In this document: in pieces, positions 51,720 to 60,582 of the stretch
Position numbering within the stretch: position 1 is the stretch's first letter
Layout of the letters: each line of letters starts with the position of its first letter
From: Chitinivibrionales bacterium
Lineage (GTDB): Bacteria > Fibrobacterota > Chitinivibrionia > Chitinivibrionales > FEN-1185
Assembly: GCA_035516255.1 (NCBI GenBank)
Contig: DATJAL010000016.1
Coordinates: forward strand, 16,629-80,628
DNA: 64,000 nt
Direction: 5' to 3'
Made by a program: the position numbers and the translations under genes
The notes under the pieces: generated by a model
What the model was told of the DNA's origin: nothing
Databases searched by the model: none
Seen by the model: only the letters and a program-made list of their open reading frames with translations

Positions 51720-52088
51720 TCACCGGTAATAGGCCGCAGTGTTGCCCGGCGTTTCGGTCACTTCCACGCGCACCATGTTGCAGCCATTGTTTGCGACAAG
51801 CGCCTCGAGCTTCTCAAAGATGTGCTGCGCGCAGTTTTCCGACGAGGGGTTCTGGTTCTTTTTCTCGAACAGCGCGTTGAGGTCGGAGTGGTCGAGCTCC
51901 TTGAGCACGTCGGTAAGCGCGGCCTTGAATGTGCGGAAATCCATGCCGATGCCGATCGGGTCGAGCTTTTCGCATCTGACAACGGCGCGCACCTGCCAGT
52001 TGTGGCCGTGCACGTTTTCGCACGGGCCGTCGTACCGGTTGAGGTGGTGGGCCGCGGAAAAGGAGGATTCGGTGGAGATTTCGAACAT
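51720..52088 (-). CDS. queD: 6-carboxytetrahydropterin synthase
   Basis: A 122-residue enzyme converting dihydroneopterin triphosphate to 6-carboxytetrahydropterin. Zinc ligands are the His of SAAHHL (14/15) and HGH (27-29), Cys23 is the catalytic thiol (GPCENVHGHNW), and ELDHSDLN supplies the catalytic Asp/His pair. EVTETPGNTAAYY is the C-terminal substrate-binding Glu block. It is the first gene of queD-queE-queC. I looked for a preQ1 riboswitch in the 117-base leader and saw none. Confidence 0.93.
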   Translation of the reverse strand: MFEISTESSFSAAHHLNRYDGPCENVHGHNWQVRAVVRCEKLDPIGIGMDFRTFKAALTDVLKELDHSDLNALFEKKNQNPSSENCAQHIFEKLEALVANNGCNMVRVEVTETPGNTAAYYR

Positions 52089-52205
52089 GAACTATCCTCT
52101 ATCATATTGTTTGATGATTCATGACTAAAATTAATTATGACGCGTGAATATTACTATAATGATAAATGCTGATTTGCGTGATGTTTGATGAATGGAATGG
52201 TCCAA

Positions 52206-53039
52206 TCATTTTGTCTTCCGCTGTTCAATAATTTCCGCCATGGTAACCTCCGGATGCCGGTAAAAATACCCCTTCTGCGCCACCGTCCCGATAATCGCCC
52301 GGTTCGGGCACCAGTTGTAGCAGGCAAGGCAGTTTTCGCAGTGATGCTGCCACTGAGGTCTATTGTCTGCCATTTTGATGTTCTTGACAGGACAGACTTT
52401 CGCGCAGATGCCGCAGCCGTTGCATTTGTCATTTATTTGAAAGCCCGCGTCTGCGCGATGGATGAGTTCCTCCACCGGCGTTTCCCGCGGAGAGACGGAG
52501 ACTTTTGCCAAAGAATTTCTGACCAGCGAATTGAACAATGGGCGAAGCGGGATCAGGGCCATGTACCAAAGCTTGTCGGATAGTAAGCTGCCCGTTTGTC
52601 GCCGCGCAATTCTTGCGCCGATGGTTTCCAACTTTCTTTTAGAGGCAGCAAAAACTCTTTGATGATTCTCCCAAAACTTTCTAAACGCGTTTTGCGGCAT
52701 GTGAACGCCGAAGGTTGCGGAAAGCCCCGCTCCGCGTGCGCGGAGAATGCGATGGAGATTCCTGAACGAATCGCCCATGCCGCCGCCGTAGGTGGCAACG
52801 GCGAAAATATATTGGGAAGGAAGAACGGAAAGCTTTTCGGCGAAGGTTTTTATGATGGGCGGCAAGCCGTTGTAATACACCGGAAATATGATGCCGATGG
52901 TGTCGGCGTCGGGTTTGATTTCTTTCTCGTCAATGACTGAAGCTATGGGGATTGTGCTTGCGCCGGACTTTTCCGCAAGGTCCCTTGCGACGCGGAGGGA
53001 ATTGCCGGTGCCGGAGAAATAATAGATGGTGGTTTTCAT
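52206..53039 (-). CDS. EFR1-type flavodoxin/ferredoxin fusion
   Basis: A 277-residue iron-sulfur flavoprotein. The N-terminal half is flavodoxin-like: IYYFSGTGNSLRVARDL (5-21) binds FMN phosphate, and GIIFPVYYNGLPPIIKTF and FAVATYGGGMG line the pocket. The C-terminal half has two [4Fe-4S] motifs, CNGCGICAKVCPVKN (about 215-229) and CENCLACYNWCPNRAI (about 238-253). EFR1 proteins are electron carriers of uncertain partner in anaerobes, which fits an anaerobic life style. It lies upstream (minus strand) of the queuosine operon but about 117 bases away, so likely independent. Confidence 0.9.
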   Translation of the reverse strand: MKTTIYYFSGTGNSLRVARDLAEKSGASTIPIASVIDEKEIKPDADTIGIIFPVYYNGLPPIIKTFAEKLSVLPSQYIFAVATYGGGMGDSFRNLHRILRARGAGLSATFGVHMPQNAFRKFWENHQRVFAASKRKLETIGARIARRQTGSLLSDKLWYMALIPLRPLFNSLVRNSLAKVSVSPRETPVEELIHRADAGFQINDKCNGCGICAKVCPVKNIKMADNRPQWQHHCENCLACYNWCPNRAIIGTVAQKGYFYRHPEVTMAEIIEQRKTK

Positions 53040-53130
53040 ATCATAATTATACTTGTGCTTGCAACAGGCCTGACCTAAAGATACAGGCCACCCTTTTTTT
53101 TATTTCAAATAGGTTTTATTAGGATATTTC

Positions 53131-53160
53131 GTGTGCCCCGACCTTCAGGTCGGGCCTCTG
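53131..53160 (+). repeat. REP-like palindrome left of the transposase
   Basis: CCCGACCTTCAGGTCGGG (53137-53154) is a perfect 8-bp stem with a tight loop, preceded by GTG. A matching element in inverse orientation lies at 53808-53831, so the pair brackets the RAYT gene at 53178-53777. Confidence 0.75.
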
Positions 53161-53177
53161 CCGGTTGTAAAAAGAAT

Positions 53178-53777
53178 TTACCTAAAAGTAAATTGCTGCC
53201 TTTGCGGATTGAGCATCACAGCCGGCATGTTGAATCTATCTGGGATCAAACTACATTTGTTTATCCGGGCATATGCCGAAGACCATCGGTATTCCTCCGG
53301 AGTTGACGCCAATTTTTTTCTTACCGGATTGGCTTCGATGTAGCCTATCGAATCGCAGATAGCCTTTGCGTTCCAAAGATTTCGGTCAAATCCGCCGCCG
53401 TGCTGCCAGAACCTGAACACCTCTCGATTCCTTTCCAGAAGGATAAACGACTTAAAACGGTCTTTTTCATTAAATAAAATATGATCCCGATACCGTTTCG
53501 CCATCTTTCCTTTGATGTCATTCTGAATTCTCGAAATATCATAACTGGTTTTTTGCGGCCAAATCAGCAGATGAGCGTGGTTAGGCATCAAAACATAGGC
53601 CCATAAACTAAACAAGTGTTCATCTCCTGCTTTCTGCAATTCCGACAAGAAAAGCTCGCACGCTGTCTGATCGCTCAGATAAGAACGCTGCTTGTAGCAT
53701 GAAAATGTCAGTTCATGTACATGACCGGCAACATTGTAATGAACCGGATGGACTTTTGGATTAAAACGATTATTCAT
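53178..53777 (-). CDS. REP-associated tyrosine transposase (RAYT, IS200/IS605-like)
   Basis: A 199-residue Y1 HUH-type DNA nuclease. The HUH motif is MPNHAHLLI (residues about 63-71). The catalytic Tyr is probably in the helix containing SIGYIEANPVRKKL (about 144-157), the characteristic end of RAYT proteins, followed by EEYRWSSAY. No tnpB or second transposase is present and the gene is bracketed by REP-like palindromes rather than IS ends. RAYTs are thought to mobilise such palindromes within one genome. It is AT-richer than its neighbours. Confidence 0.85.
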   Translation of the reverse strand: MNNRFNPKVHPVHYNVAGHVHELTFSCYKQRSYLSDQTACELFLSELQKAGDEHLFSLWAYVLMPNHAHLLIWPQKTSYDISRIQNDIKGKMAKRYRDHILFNEKDRFKSFILLERNREVFRFWQHGGGFDRNLWNAKAICDSIGYIEANPVRKKLASTPEEYRWSSAYARINKCSLIPDRFNMPAVMLNPQRQQFTFR

Positions 53778-53807
53778 GATTTCAATTTACAACTGTTCCA
53801 TTCAACG

Positions 53808-53831
53808 GGCCCGACCTGAAGGTGCGGGCCA
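53808..53831 (-). repeat. REP-like palindrome right of the transposase
   Basis: CCCGACCTGAAGGTGCGGG with one bulged base, in inverse orientation to the copy at 53131-53160. Upstream 53760-53807 is AT-rich and should contain the transposase promoter. Confidence 0.7.
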
Positions 53832-54027
53832 CGCAATTCTTTTTCTATATGTCACACCCCTCAACACATCACCTTAAAAAACTATCTCTTCCATCCTTAA
53901 AAAGCAAATTTCCCCCGTTGAACAACATACCGCCTAATTCCAATTCCGTCTCCCCTCCCATTACTTATATTTTATAGCGAATATTCATTCATAATCGGCC
54001 AAATAAAAGGATGCCCTTTCCTTGCTC

Positions 54028-54459
54028 ATGCCGAAAAAAAACAAACCCGATCTTGCCTCACAACAGGTCTACCGTGTGCTCGACGCGAACCTCAACCGGC
54101 TGCGCGAGGCGCTCCGCGTGATCGAGGAATATTACCGGTTCATGCGGCTCGACAAACGTTGCGCGGTCTCTCTCAAATCAATGCGCCATTCGCTTGACGC
54201 GGTTGAAGCCGGGATCGGCCGCGGTAACCTGCTTGCGGGCCGCGATACCGGTTCAGACCCGTTTGCGGACGGGAACCGGCCCGAGGAGCTGTTTCGCGCA
54301 AAGGCCGGCGACGTTCTTCGCGCGAATTTCAAGCGCGGCCAGGAGGCCGGCCGCGTGATTGAGGAATTTTTAAAAGTTACTTCTGCATCCGAGCTTTCAA
54401 AAAAGGCAAAGATCGTACGTTTCGCGCTTTATTCACTTGAAAAAAAGTTTCCGGAGTAA
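54028..54459 (+). CDS. Stand-alone ThiD2-type domain protein
   Basis: A 143-residue helical protein; the ATG at 54028 is favoured over a TTG two codons upstream. The sequence VYRVLDANLNRLREALRVIEEYYRFMRLDKRCAVSLKSMRHSLDAVE (14-60), AGRDTGSD and ANFKRGQEAGRVIEEFLKVTS match the ThiD2 family (thought to phosphorylate HMP-P), usually fused to the N-terminus of thiamine-phosphate synthase ThiE. Here there is no ThiE part and no thi gene nearby. It lies 8 bases before ftsK, so it may simply share its transcript. Confidence 0.75.
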   Translation: MPKKNKPDLASQQVYRVLDANLNRLREALRVIEEYYRFMRLDKRCAVSLKSMRHSLDAVEAGIGRGNLLAGRDTGSDPFADGNRPEELFRAKAGDVLRANFKRGQEAGRVIEEFLKVTSASELSKKAKIVRFALYSLEKKFPE

Positions 54460-54467
54460 TCGCTGCC

Positions 54468-56951
54468 ATGGCAAAAAACGGCGACAAAACAGAAAAAGAA
54501 GACGACGACCTGGACCAAGACGACGTCGAGCCAGAGGAACAGGAAGAGAAGGCCCCGCGCGAGCGGCGGCCGTCGCGGCCCCGAAAGAAGCCCGTGTACG
54601 GCCATCCGGTATGGGGCATGGCGTTCATCGCGCTCGGCGTGCTGGTCCTTATCTCGCTTGTTTCCTTTTTTGTCAATAACACCGAAAACGTCCTCGGCCC
54701 GTATTTCGGCACCGGTATGGCAAAGGGACTCGTGTACCTGTTCGGCGCGCTGCCGTCGCTGCTGTTCCCGCTTTCCCTCTGCTTCATCGGGTGGAAAAAC
54801 CTTGCCGGCACCGAGCTCAAGACCAATACCCTGCTGTTCATATCGGCGCTCGTCGTGGAGATATCGCTGGTGTTTGCCATCCACAACCTGCCCGCGCTCG
54901 CGCAGAAGAAATTCACCGTCACCGAGAACCTCATCGGCAACGCGATCACCGATGCGCTCCATTACCTGTTCGGCAGCCATGAGTTCGGCCCCTATTTTAT
55001 TTCCTTTTTCGCAATCGCGATCACGGGACTGCTCTGCTTCCGCATCAACCCCGTTTCCGCCAGCGTGGCGGCGTACAAGTTCGTGATCGCCGCCGCGCTC
55101 TGGCTCGGCGGCGTTTTTTCACGGCCGAAACAAGGCCAGACGCCGGCCAGGGCCAAAGGCGCTGCCAAGCCCAAAAAGGCCGAGACTGCCGCGGCAGAGG
55201 CGGCCGGCGGCAAGGGCGAGGAAATTGACGAAGTGGAACACGAACGCCAGCTGCAACAGGAACGCGACCTGCAGGCGTTCAGGCAAAAGCTCAAGGAGCC
55301 CATCAAGATCACCACCATGGCCATCGAGCCCGAAGACGCCGGTGAAGCCGCGGCCGAACCGGTGCCGGAGGAAGCTCTTGACACAGGGGAAGCAGGCGGC
55401 CGCTCAAAGGCGCCCGTGCTGCCCGGCAAGCCCATCGAGAACCAGAACCCGTACCGCCTGCCCTCGCCCGACGTGCTGTCCACCCCGCCCGAAACCGCGC
55501 TGCAGGCCGACGAAAAATCCATCAACGAGAACTCGCAGATCCTCGAGCGCACGTTGCTCAACTTCGACATCGAGGGCAAAGTGAGCAACGTGTGCTACGG
55601 CCCGGTAGTGACGCGCTACGAGATCGAGCTTGCGCCCGGCGTCAAGGTGGCGCGCGTGCTCAACCTGCAGAACGACATCGCCATGGCCGTGGGCGGCCAG
55701 AAGATCCGCATCGAGGCGCCCATCCCGGGCAAGGCCGCGATCGGCATCGAGCTGCCGAACAAGACCAAGCAGATCGTGCACTTCAAGCACATCCTGATGT
55801 CCGACGCGTTCAAGAAGGCAAAGGCAAAGCTGCCCATGATCGTGGGACAGAACATCTCCGGCGTCCCGTTCGTCACCGACGTTGACAAAATGCCGCACCT
55901 GCTCGTGGCGGGCCAGACCGGATCGGGCAAGAGCGTGTGCATCAACGCCATTCTGTGCAGCCTGCTCATGACGAAAACGCCGCACGAGCTGCGCATGATC
56001 ATGATAGACCCCAAAAAGGTGGAGCTCACTATTTACGAGGGCATCCCCCATCTCGTTTCGCCCGTGGTCACCGAGCCCAAGGAGGCGGTGAAGGCGCTGT
56101 ACTGGGTGGTGATGGAGATACAGCGCCGGTTCGCGCTCCTTAAAAAACTGCGCGCGCGCGACATCGAGGGCGCCAACGCGCGGCTTGCGGCAAAAGAATA
56201 CGCTGAGGAATCCCTTACCGAAGACGAAAAAATCGCGCTGCCGAGGATCGTCATCTTCGTCGACGAGCTCGCAGACCTCATGCTCACCGCGTCCAAGGAC
56301 GTGGAAAGCCACATCCTGCGCATCGCACAGCTCGGCCGCGCAGCCGGCATCCACCTCGTGGTGGCCACGCAGCGGCCGTCGGTTGACATCATCACGGGGC
56401 CCATCAAGGCCAACCTCGCGTCGCGCATGGCGTTCCGCACCATTCAGTCGATCGATTCCCGCACTATCCTCGGCCACCAGGGAGCCGAGCAACTGCTCGG
56501 CGAAGGCGACATGCTGTTCCTGCGCAACGGCGCGCCCGACCTCGAACGGTATCACGGCGCATACATATCGGAAAAAGATGTCGAAAGCCTGGCAAAGGAG
56601 ATCAACGACCAGCATTACGAAATGATCAAGTTCGAGAATTTCTCCGACCTTGTCGGCGACGCATCCGCCGGGCCCGACGGCTACAGCTGCGACGGCGGCC
56701 GGGACGATCTGTTCGATGAGGCCGCGCGCATGATCGTGAGCATGGGCCAGGGCTCAACGTCGCTTCTGCAGCGCAGGATGAAAATCGGCTACGCGCGCGC
56801 CGGCCGCATCATGGACGAGCTGCACCAGGCCGGCATCGTTGGCCCGCCCGACGGCAGCAAGATGCGCGAGGTGCGCATGAAGCCCGACGAGCTCGAGCAT
56901 TTCCTGCAGGGCCAGAAATCGGGGGGCGCGGCAGGCGGGCAAAGTTTGTAA
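54468..56951 (+). CDS. ftsK: DNA translocase FtsK/SpoIIIE
   Basis: An 827-residue hexameric ATPase that pumps DNA at the division septum to clear chromosome dimers. An acidic N-terminus is followed by four transmembrane helices (about 45-215), a charged linker (220-340, AKPKKAETAAAEAAGGKGEEIDEV), the alpha/beta motor (345-720) with Walker A GQTGSGKS at about 481-488 and Walker B IVIFVDELADLM, and a C-terminal winged-helix gamma domain (TSLLQRRMKIGYARAGRIMDELHQAGIVGPPDGSK) that reads KOPS-like signals. The short linker resembles SpoIIIE. It is preceded by the ThiD2 gene at 8 bases. Confidence 0.95.
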   Translation: MAKNGDKTEKEDDDLDQDDVEPEEQEEKAPRERRPSRPRKKPVYGHPVWGMAFIALGVLVLISLVSFFVNNTENVLGPYFGTGMAKGLVYLFGALPSLLFPLSLCFIGWKNLAGTELKTNTLLFISALVVEISLVFAIHNLPALAQKKFTVTENLIGNAITDALHYLFGSHEFGPYFISFFAIAITGLLCFRINPVSASVAAYKFVIAAALWLGGVFSRPKQGQTPARAKGAAKPKKAETAAAEAAGGKGEEIDEVEHERQLQQERDLQAFRQKLKEPIKITTMAIEPEDAGEAAAEPVPEEALDTGEAGGRSKAPVLPGKPIENQNPYRLPSPDVLSTPPETALQADEKSINENSQILERTLLNFDIEGKVSNVCYGPVVTRYEIELAPGVKVARVLNLQNDIAMAVGGQKIRIEAPIPGKAAIGIELPNKTKQIVHFKHILMSDAFKKAKAKLPMIVGQNISGVPFVTDVDKMPHLLVAGQTGSGKSVCINAILCSLLMTKTPHELRMIMIDPKKVELTIYEGIPHLVSPVVTEPKEAVKALYWVVMEIQRRFALLKKLRARDIEGANARLAAKEYAEESLTEDEKIALPRIVIFVDELADLMLTASKDVESHILRIAQLGRAAGIHLVVATQRPSVDIITGPIKANLASRMAFRTIQSIDSRTILGHQGAEQLLGEGDMLFLRNGAPDLERYHGAYISEKDVESLAKEINDQHYEMIKFENFSDLVGDASAGPDGYSCDGGRDDLFDEAARMIVSMGQGSTSLLQRRMKIGYARAGRIMDELHQAGIVGPPDGSKMREVRMKPDELEHFLQGQKSGGAAGGQSL

Positions 56952-57004
56952 CTATTTGTAAAAACAATTTTTTGGGATATTCGTAATTCTTTTTGTTGAT
57001 TTTT

Positions 57005-57140
57005 CCGGGGGAGAGGTATCTCCCCCGGCCTCGACCTCCTCGCCCCTCACGGGGCTGCGGGGTCCTCGGCACTCCCCTCTCCTGGGTGCGGCCGGGTACC
57101 GCGAGTCGCAAGATTCACACATCCGTTGGGCGCACCCGCG
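57005..57140 (+). repeat. Dispersed intergenic repeat family A, copy 2, with leading hairpin
   Basis: It opens with a perfect 10-bp hairpin CCGGGGGAGA-GGTA-TCTCCCCCGG (57005-57028). The family A blocks CTCTCCTGGGTGCGGCCGGG, GAGTCGCAAG and CATCCGTTGGGCGCACCC then follow (57051-57138). It occupies the ftsK-lolA spacer and resembles 2062-2150 and 42421-42515. Confidence 0.65.
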
Positions 57141-57216
57141 GAGGCCGGTTGTCGAGGAAAATTTACTGTCAGTTGTTATCATTCAACGTTTTTTATATAC
57201 AGATTCGGACAATTCC

Positions 57217-57843
57217 TTGCGACAAATCACATCAACCTTTCTTTTCCTCGTCATCGCCGCAACCTGTTGCTTTTGTCAACAAGACCGGCTTATTGACAGG
57301 ATCAAACAGAATTACAACGGATCGAAAACGCTCTCCGCCTCGGTTGACGTCCGCATCGTGTGGAAGGTGCGCGAGAAGACCGACAACCTGCGCGGCAGCA
57401 TCCTGCTCGCGCCGGGCGACAAGTTCCGGGTAGATCTCGGCCCTACGCTGTGGGTGAGCGACGGCGCCACCCTGTGGCAGTACGACAGGAACCTGTCGCA
57501 GGTGGTCATTTCTTCCCTGTCAAACAACACCTCCATGATCCCCTCGCGCATGGTGGCGGAATACTGCGGTAACTATCCCCTCACCGCATCGAAAAACAAG
57601 AATGGGTACGACGTTCTCGAATGGAAGGCCGACAGCGCGTCGGACCAGAAATCAGGGGACGCTTCATACGTCCGCATCACCGCCGAGGGCAAGTCGGCAG
57701 TGGTTCATGAACTTTTTATCATCGATTCGCACGGCAACGAAACCACCTATGCATTCACCAAGACCACGTGGAACGGGAAAATCCCGAAAGGCTCGTTTAC
57801 GTTCGAGCCGCCGAAAGGAGCGCGCATAGTTGACAAGAGATAA
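57217..57843 (+). CDS. lolA: LolA-like outer-membrane lipoprotein carrier
   Basis: A 208-residue periplasmic protein starting at TTG 57217 (no ATG fits). The signal peptide is ITSTFLFLVIAATCCFCQ. The body follows LolA: IDRIKQNYNGSKTLSASVDVRIVW, GSILLAPGDKFRVDLGPTLWVSDGATLWQYDRNLSQVVIS and a C-terminal FTFEPPKGARIVD. LolA carries lipoproteins from the inner-membrane LolCDE to the outer membrane and fits an organism with outer-membrane lipoproteins. Its 3' end overlaps the next gene, which starts at a TTG inside it. Confidence 0.8.
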   Translation: MRQITSTFLFLVIAATCCFCQQDRLIDRIKQNYNGSKTLSASVDVRIVWKVREKTDNLRGSILLAPGDKFRVDLGPTLWVSDGATLWQYDRNLSQVVISSLSNNTSMIPSRMVAEYCGNYPLTASKNKNGYDVLEWKADSASDQKSGDASYVRITAEGKSAVVHELFIIDSHGNETTYAFTKTTWNGKIPKGSFTFEPPKGARIVDKR

Positions 57844-59392
57844 TTTACGCAAGGCCGTGCTCGCCGGCGCGCTCGTCCTGTGCGCGCTTTCTCTCGCCGG
57901 CGGGGCCGATCTGCCCACGCGGGAAATAACGAGCAACAACATCTACGGGTTTGCCGGCGACGGCGACACGCTCTGGATGGTCACCGACCAGGGCCTCAAC
58001 TACACCATCGCAACGTCCGACACCCTTTCCTGGCTCGGCTACAAGGCGCCGCTTTCCATTCTCGCCCTCGGGTTCGGCGGCGGCACCGCGGTCGTCTGTC
58101 TCGACACGCTTCACTTCACAAGAACCGCAAAACTCTGGTACTACCGCCATGCCGCCCATTCGTACGACAGCATCGCGCTTCCGTTCAAACCCGATTCGCT
58201 TCCCGCCGCGGCGGAGGTGCGGGGCATCGGCGTCGCGTACGCCGGCAACGCATTCTGGATCGCCTGCGTCGACGGCGGGCTGGTGCGGTGGGACCCATCG
58301 GGCCGCACCATGCAGGCGTTTTTCCCCGGTGTCAAGCGCGGGTTCGATCCCGCCGCGGTGCGGCTGACGAGCGCCGACAGTTTCAGCGTGTTCCCCGATT
58401 CCTCAAAGCAGGTGCTTGCCGTCGGCGCGCTCAACCAGTCCGCCGACTCCACGCTCCTCTATGTGCTGACGCCCGCCGCGCTGTTCCGGTTTTCGCCGAA
58501 AGACACCCTGTGGTCGCGGTTTCCGGCGCGGCTTTCCAACGCGCCCGGGCCGTTTAACAAATACCTCGACCTGTTTTCGAGCATGCATTCGCCCTTGCTT
58601 TTTGCGAGCATCGTCACCGCGAGCGGCGGCGGCGCGTTCGACACCCTGCTGTACCGGTACCATTCCGCGGACAGCTCATGGGCACCCTATGCCGTTTCGC
58701 AATACGTAACCTCCATCACCTTCGGCCCGGACAGCACCGTATACTGCGCGAGAAAGCCCAACAAGGACGAGAACACCAGCATTTTGTCCGCGTTTTCCGG
58801 AAACGTCAAGAACGAAACCCTTCGTTCCGAGCAGTCGTTTGCGCACCGGATCTCCCTTGCCATGAACGGCCTGACGCCCGACAACATCGCCGACATCCTG
58901 TATCTCCCGAAATCGGACACTAGCGGCTCGTTCTGGATCGGCACCACATCGTCGGGCGTCATCAACAACGGGCTTTTCTTCTCGCGCCACGAGCCGCAGG
59001 ACGAGGCCGACAGCACCCCCTTTGTGTATGTGCACCGTGAAAGAAAAATCGAGAGCAGCCTCAAGGAGTCGTATGCCTATCCCGGCATTCTGGGCGGGAG
59101 TGCGTTCGGCCCGACGCGTTCCATTTTCGCCTACAGCCTTTCCAAGGCCTCAAAGGTGAGCATCACGGTGTACGATTGGAACATGGACCTGGTCAAGAAC
59201 GTGATCACCAACGAGGACCGCAAGGCCGGCACGGACGATCCGCTGGGCAACGGCAGGAGCACCGACCGGACGCGTGATGTCTGGGACGGCACCAACAACG
59301 CCGGAAAGCGCGTGGCCGTGGGCGTGTACTATTTCAGGATAACGGCGCAGACGGGGGAAAGGTCGTTTGGAAAAATCATCGTGGCAAAATAG
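57830..59392 (+). CDS. Exported propeller-like protein with FlgD-type C-terminal module
   Basis: A 520-residue surface protein. It starts at TTG 57830, overlapping lolA by 14 bases and preceded by AAAGGAG. A signal peptide (RKAVLAGALVLCALSLAGGA) is followed by a probable beta-propeller (DLPTREITSNNIYGFAGDGDTLWMVTDQGLNY, GNAFWIACVDGGLVRWD, VYCARKPNK...). The final ~105 residues (GPTRSIFAYSLSKASKVSITVYDWNMDLVKNVI...DVWDGTNNAGKRVAVGVYYFRITAQTGERSFGKIIVAK) are an FlgD-like Ig module, comparable with the end of the 13-Ig protein. The next gene begins inside its last codons. This looks like an operon for a surface complex. Confidence 0.7.
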   Translation: MTRDNLRKAVLAGALVLCALSLAGGADLPTREITSNNIYGFAGDGDTLWMVTDQGLNYTIATSDTLSWLGYKAPLSILALGFGGGTAVVCLDTLHFTRTAKLWYYRHAAHSYDSIALPFKPDSLPAAAEVRGIGVAYAGNAFWIACVDGGLVRWDPSGRTMQAFFPGVKRGFDPAAVRLTSADSFSVFPDSSKQVLAVGALNQSADSTLLYVLTPAALFRFSPKDTLWSRFPARLSNAPGPFNKYLDLFSSMHSPLLFASIVTASGGGAFDTLLYRYHSADSSWAPYAVSQYVTSITFGPDSTVYCARKPNKDENTSILSAFSGNVKNETLRSEQSFAHRISLAMNGLTPDNIADILYLPKSDTSGSFWIGTTSSGVINNGLFFSRHEPQDEADSTPFVYVHRERKIESSLKESYAYPGILGGSAFGPTRSIFAYSLSKASKVSITVYDWNMDLVKNVITNEDRKAGTDDPLGNGRSTDRTRDVWDGTNNAGKRVAVGVYYFRITAQTGERSFGKIIVAK

Positions 59393-60488
59393 TTTGCGGA
59401 TCGGGACGGTCCTGGCCGCGGCGCTTTTATGCGCGGCCATGGGCGCACGCGCGCAGTCGGGCGGTCAGCCCGGCGCGTATCTGCGGGCGCCCGTTGACGC
59501 AGAGGCTGCCGCCATGGGCGGGGCGGAGAGCGCCTCCCCCGGTTATTTTTCCACGTGGTGGAACCCGGCGCAGCTCTCGCTCATTGACAAACGGCTATTC
59601 TCATTCGGCGCGGGCCTGTATTCGATGGGCCGCACCGAGGCGTTTGCCTCGTTTGAGTTCAAGCTGCCGCCCCGCGTCGGCATCGGCCTCGGCGCGCTGT
59701 ACCGCGGCGACCCCTTCATCGACAACCTGTACAACGCCTCCGAGGAAAAGCTCGATGCCGGCTCATTCACCACGCTCACGGTGAAGGCCGCGCTCAGCTA
59801 CCTGATCACGCGCCGCCTGTCCGCCGGGCTTTCCGTCGGGTTTTTCTACCAGCGCGTGCCCACGTCCTATGTGAAAACGAGCCTCACCTATTCCGACGCG
59901 ACCGCCGTGGGCGGGTTCTCCCTCGCCGTCCAGTACAAACCCGCCGACAGCCTCATGCTCGCGCTCATTGTGCGCGATGTCAACCCGCTTCAACTCCTCA
60001 CCGGCGCGCCGGCAAGCATCGACATGGAGTGGCAGGTTTCGTCGTCCCTGGAGCAGGACTACGGCCTCGGTGACGAAGGCAGCCCCTCGTTGATAACCGA
60101 CATGGTCATGCCGGTATTCGTTCTTGCCAGCGCGTATCACGCCAGCCTCCAGGGGAAACCCCTCATGTGGACTTGCGACCTCAACGGTTACATCGTTGAC
60201 GGGACGTTTACAAGGCTTGACAAGATGGCAGCGCAGTTCTTCACCGGCTTCGAGTGGCAGTGCTGGAGCACCTTCTGCCTGCGCACGGGCCTCGGCGACA
60301 TCGTCATCGACCGCGACATCGTGTCGGACGGCGGTTCGTACTGGCGGGATTTCACCTTTAAGATCACCGCCGGATTCGGCTGGGAGCTTGTCAAGGTCAG
60401 AAAAGGGCTGGTGCTTAATTACGCGGTAACAACCGACAAGGTCTGGGCGGGGATAGACCAGAAGCTAGATCTTGTATATAAATTTTAA
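59367..60488 (+). CDS. PorV/UPF0164-like outer-membrane barrel
   Basis: A 373-residue barrel protein, starting at TTG 59367 within the end of the preceding gene (26-base overlap). After a signal peptide (RIGTVLAAALLCAAMGARA) it has the family start GAYLRAPVDAEAAAMGGAESASPGYFSTWWNPAQLSL, where AxxxGGAxxAxxxxxxxxWNPA is diagnostic. About 14 amphipathic strands follow and it ends in LDLVYKF, a terminal aromatic typical of outer-membrane barrels. PorV-type proteins act in type IX secretion as shuttle or anchor partners. The tight linkage to an FlgD-tailed surface protein suggests it handles that cargo. Confidence 0.8.
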   Translation: MEKSSWQNSLRIGTVLAAALLCAAMGARAQSGGQPGAYLRAPVDAEAAAMGGAESASPGYFSTWWNPAQLSLIDKRLFSFGAGLYSMGRTEAFASFEFKLPPRVGIGLGALYRGDPFIDNLYNASEEKLDAGSFTTLTVKAALSYLITRRLSAGLSVGFFYQRVPTSYVKTSLTYSDATAVGGFSLAVQYKPADSLMLALIVRDVNPLQLLTGAPASIDMEWQVSSSLEQDYGLGDEGSPSLITDMVMPVFVLASAYHASLQGKPLMWTCDLNGYIVDGTFTRLDKMAAQFFTGFEWQCWSTFCLRTGLGDIVIDRDIVSDGGSYWRDFTFKITAGFGWELVKVRKGLVLNYAVTTDKVWAGIDQKLDLVYKF

Positions 60489-60582
60489 CGGTTTATTCCA
60501 CAGAAAAGATTTCCCTCAAAGGATGAGAGGCAAATATTGAATTGATAATCACGTAGTATCACGATGTATCTTTCAATCACTT

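Noticed and set aside
52089..52205. Possible preQ1 riboswitch ahead of queD
   Set aside because: No aptamer-like stem with the A-rich tail could be found; the leader is AT-rich without a stable hairpin.
55404..56615. 403-codon minus-strand frame
   Set aside because: Antisense to the ftsK motor domain.
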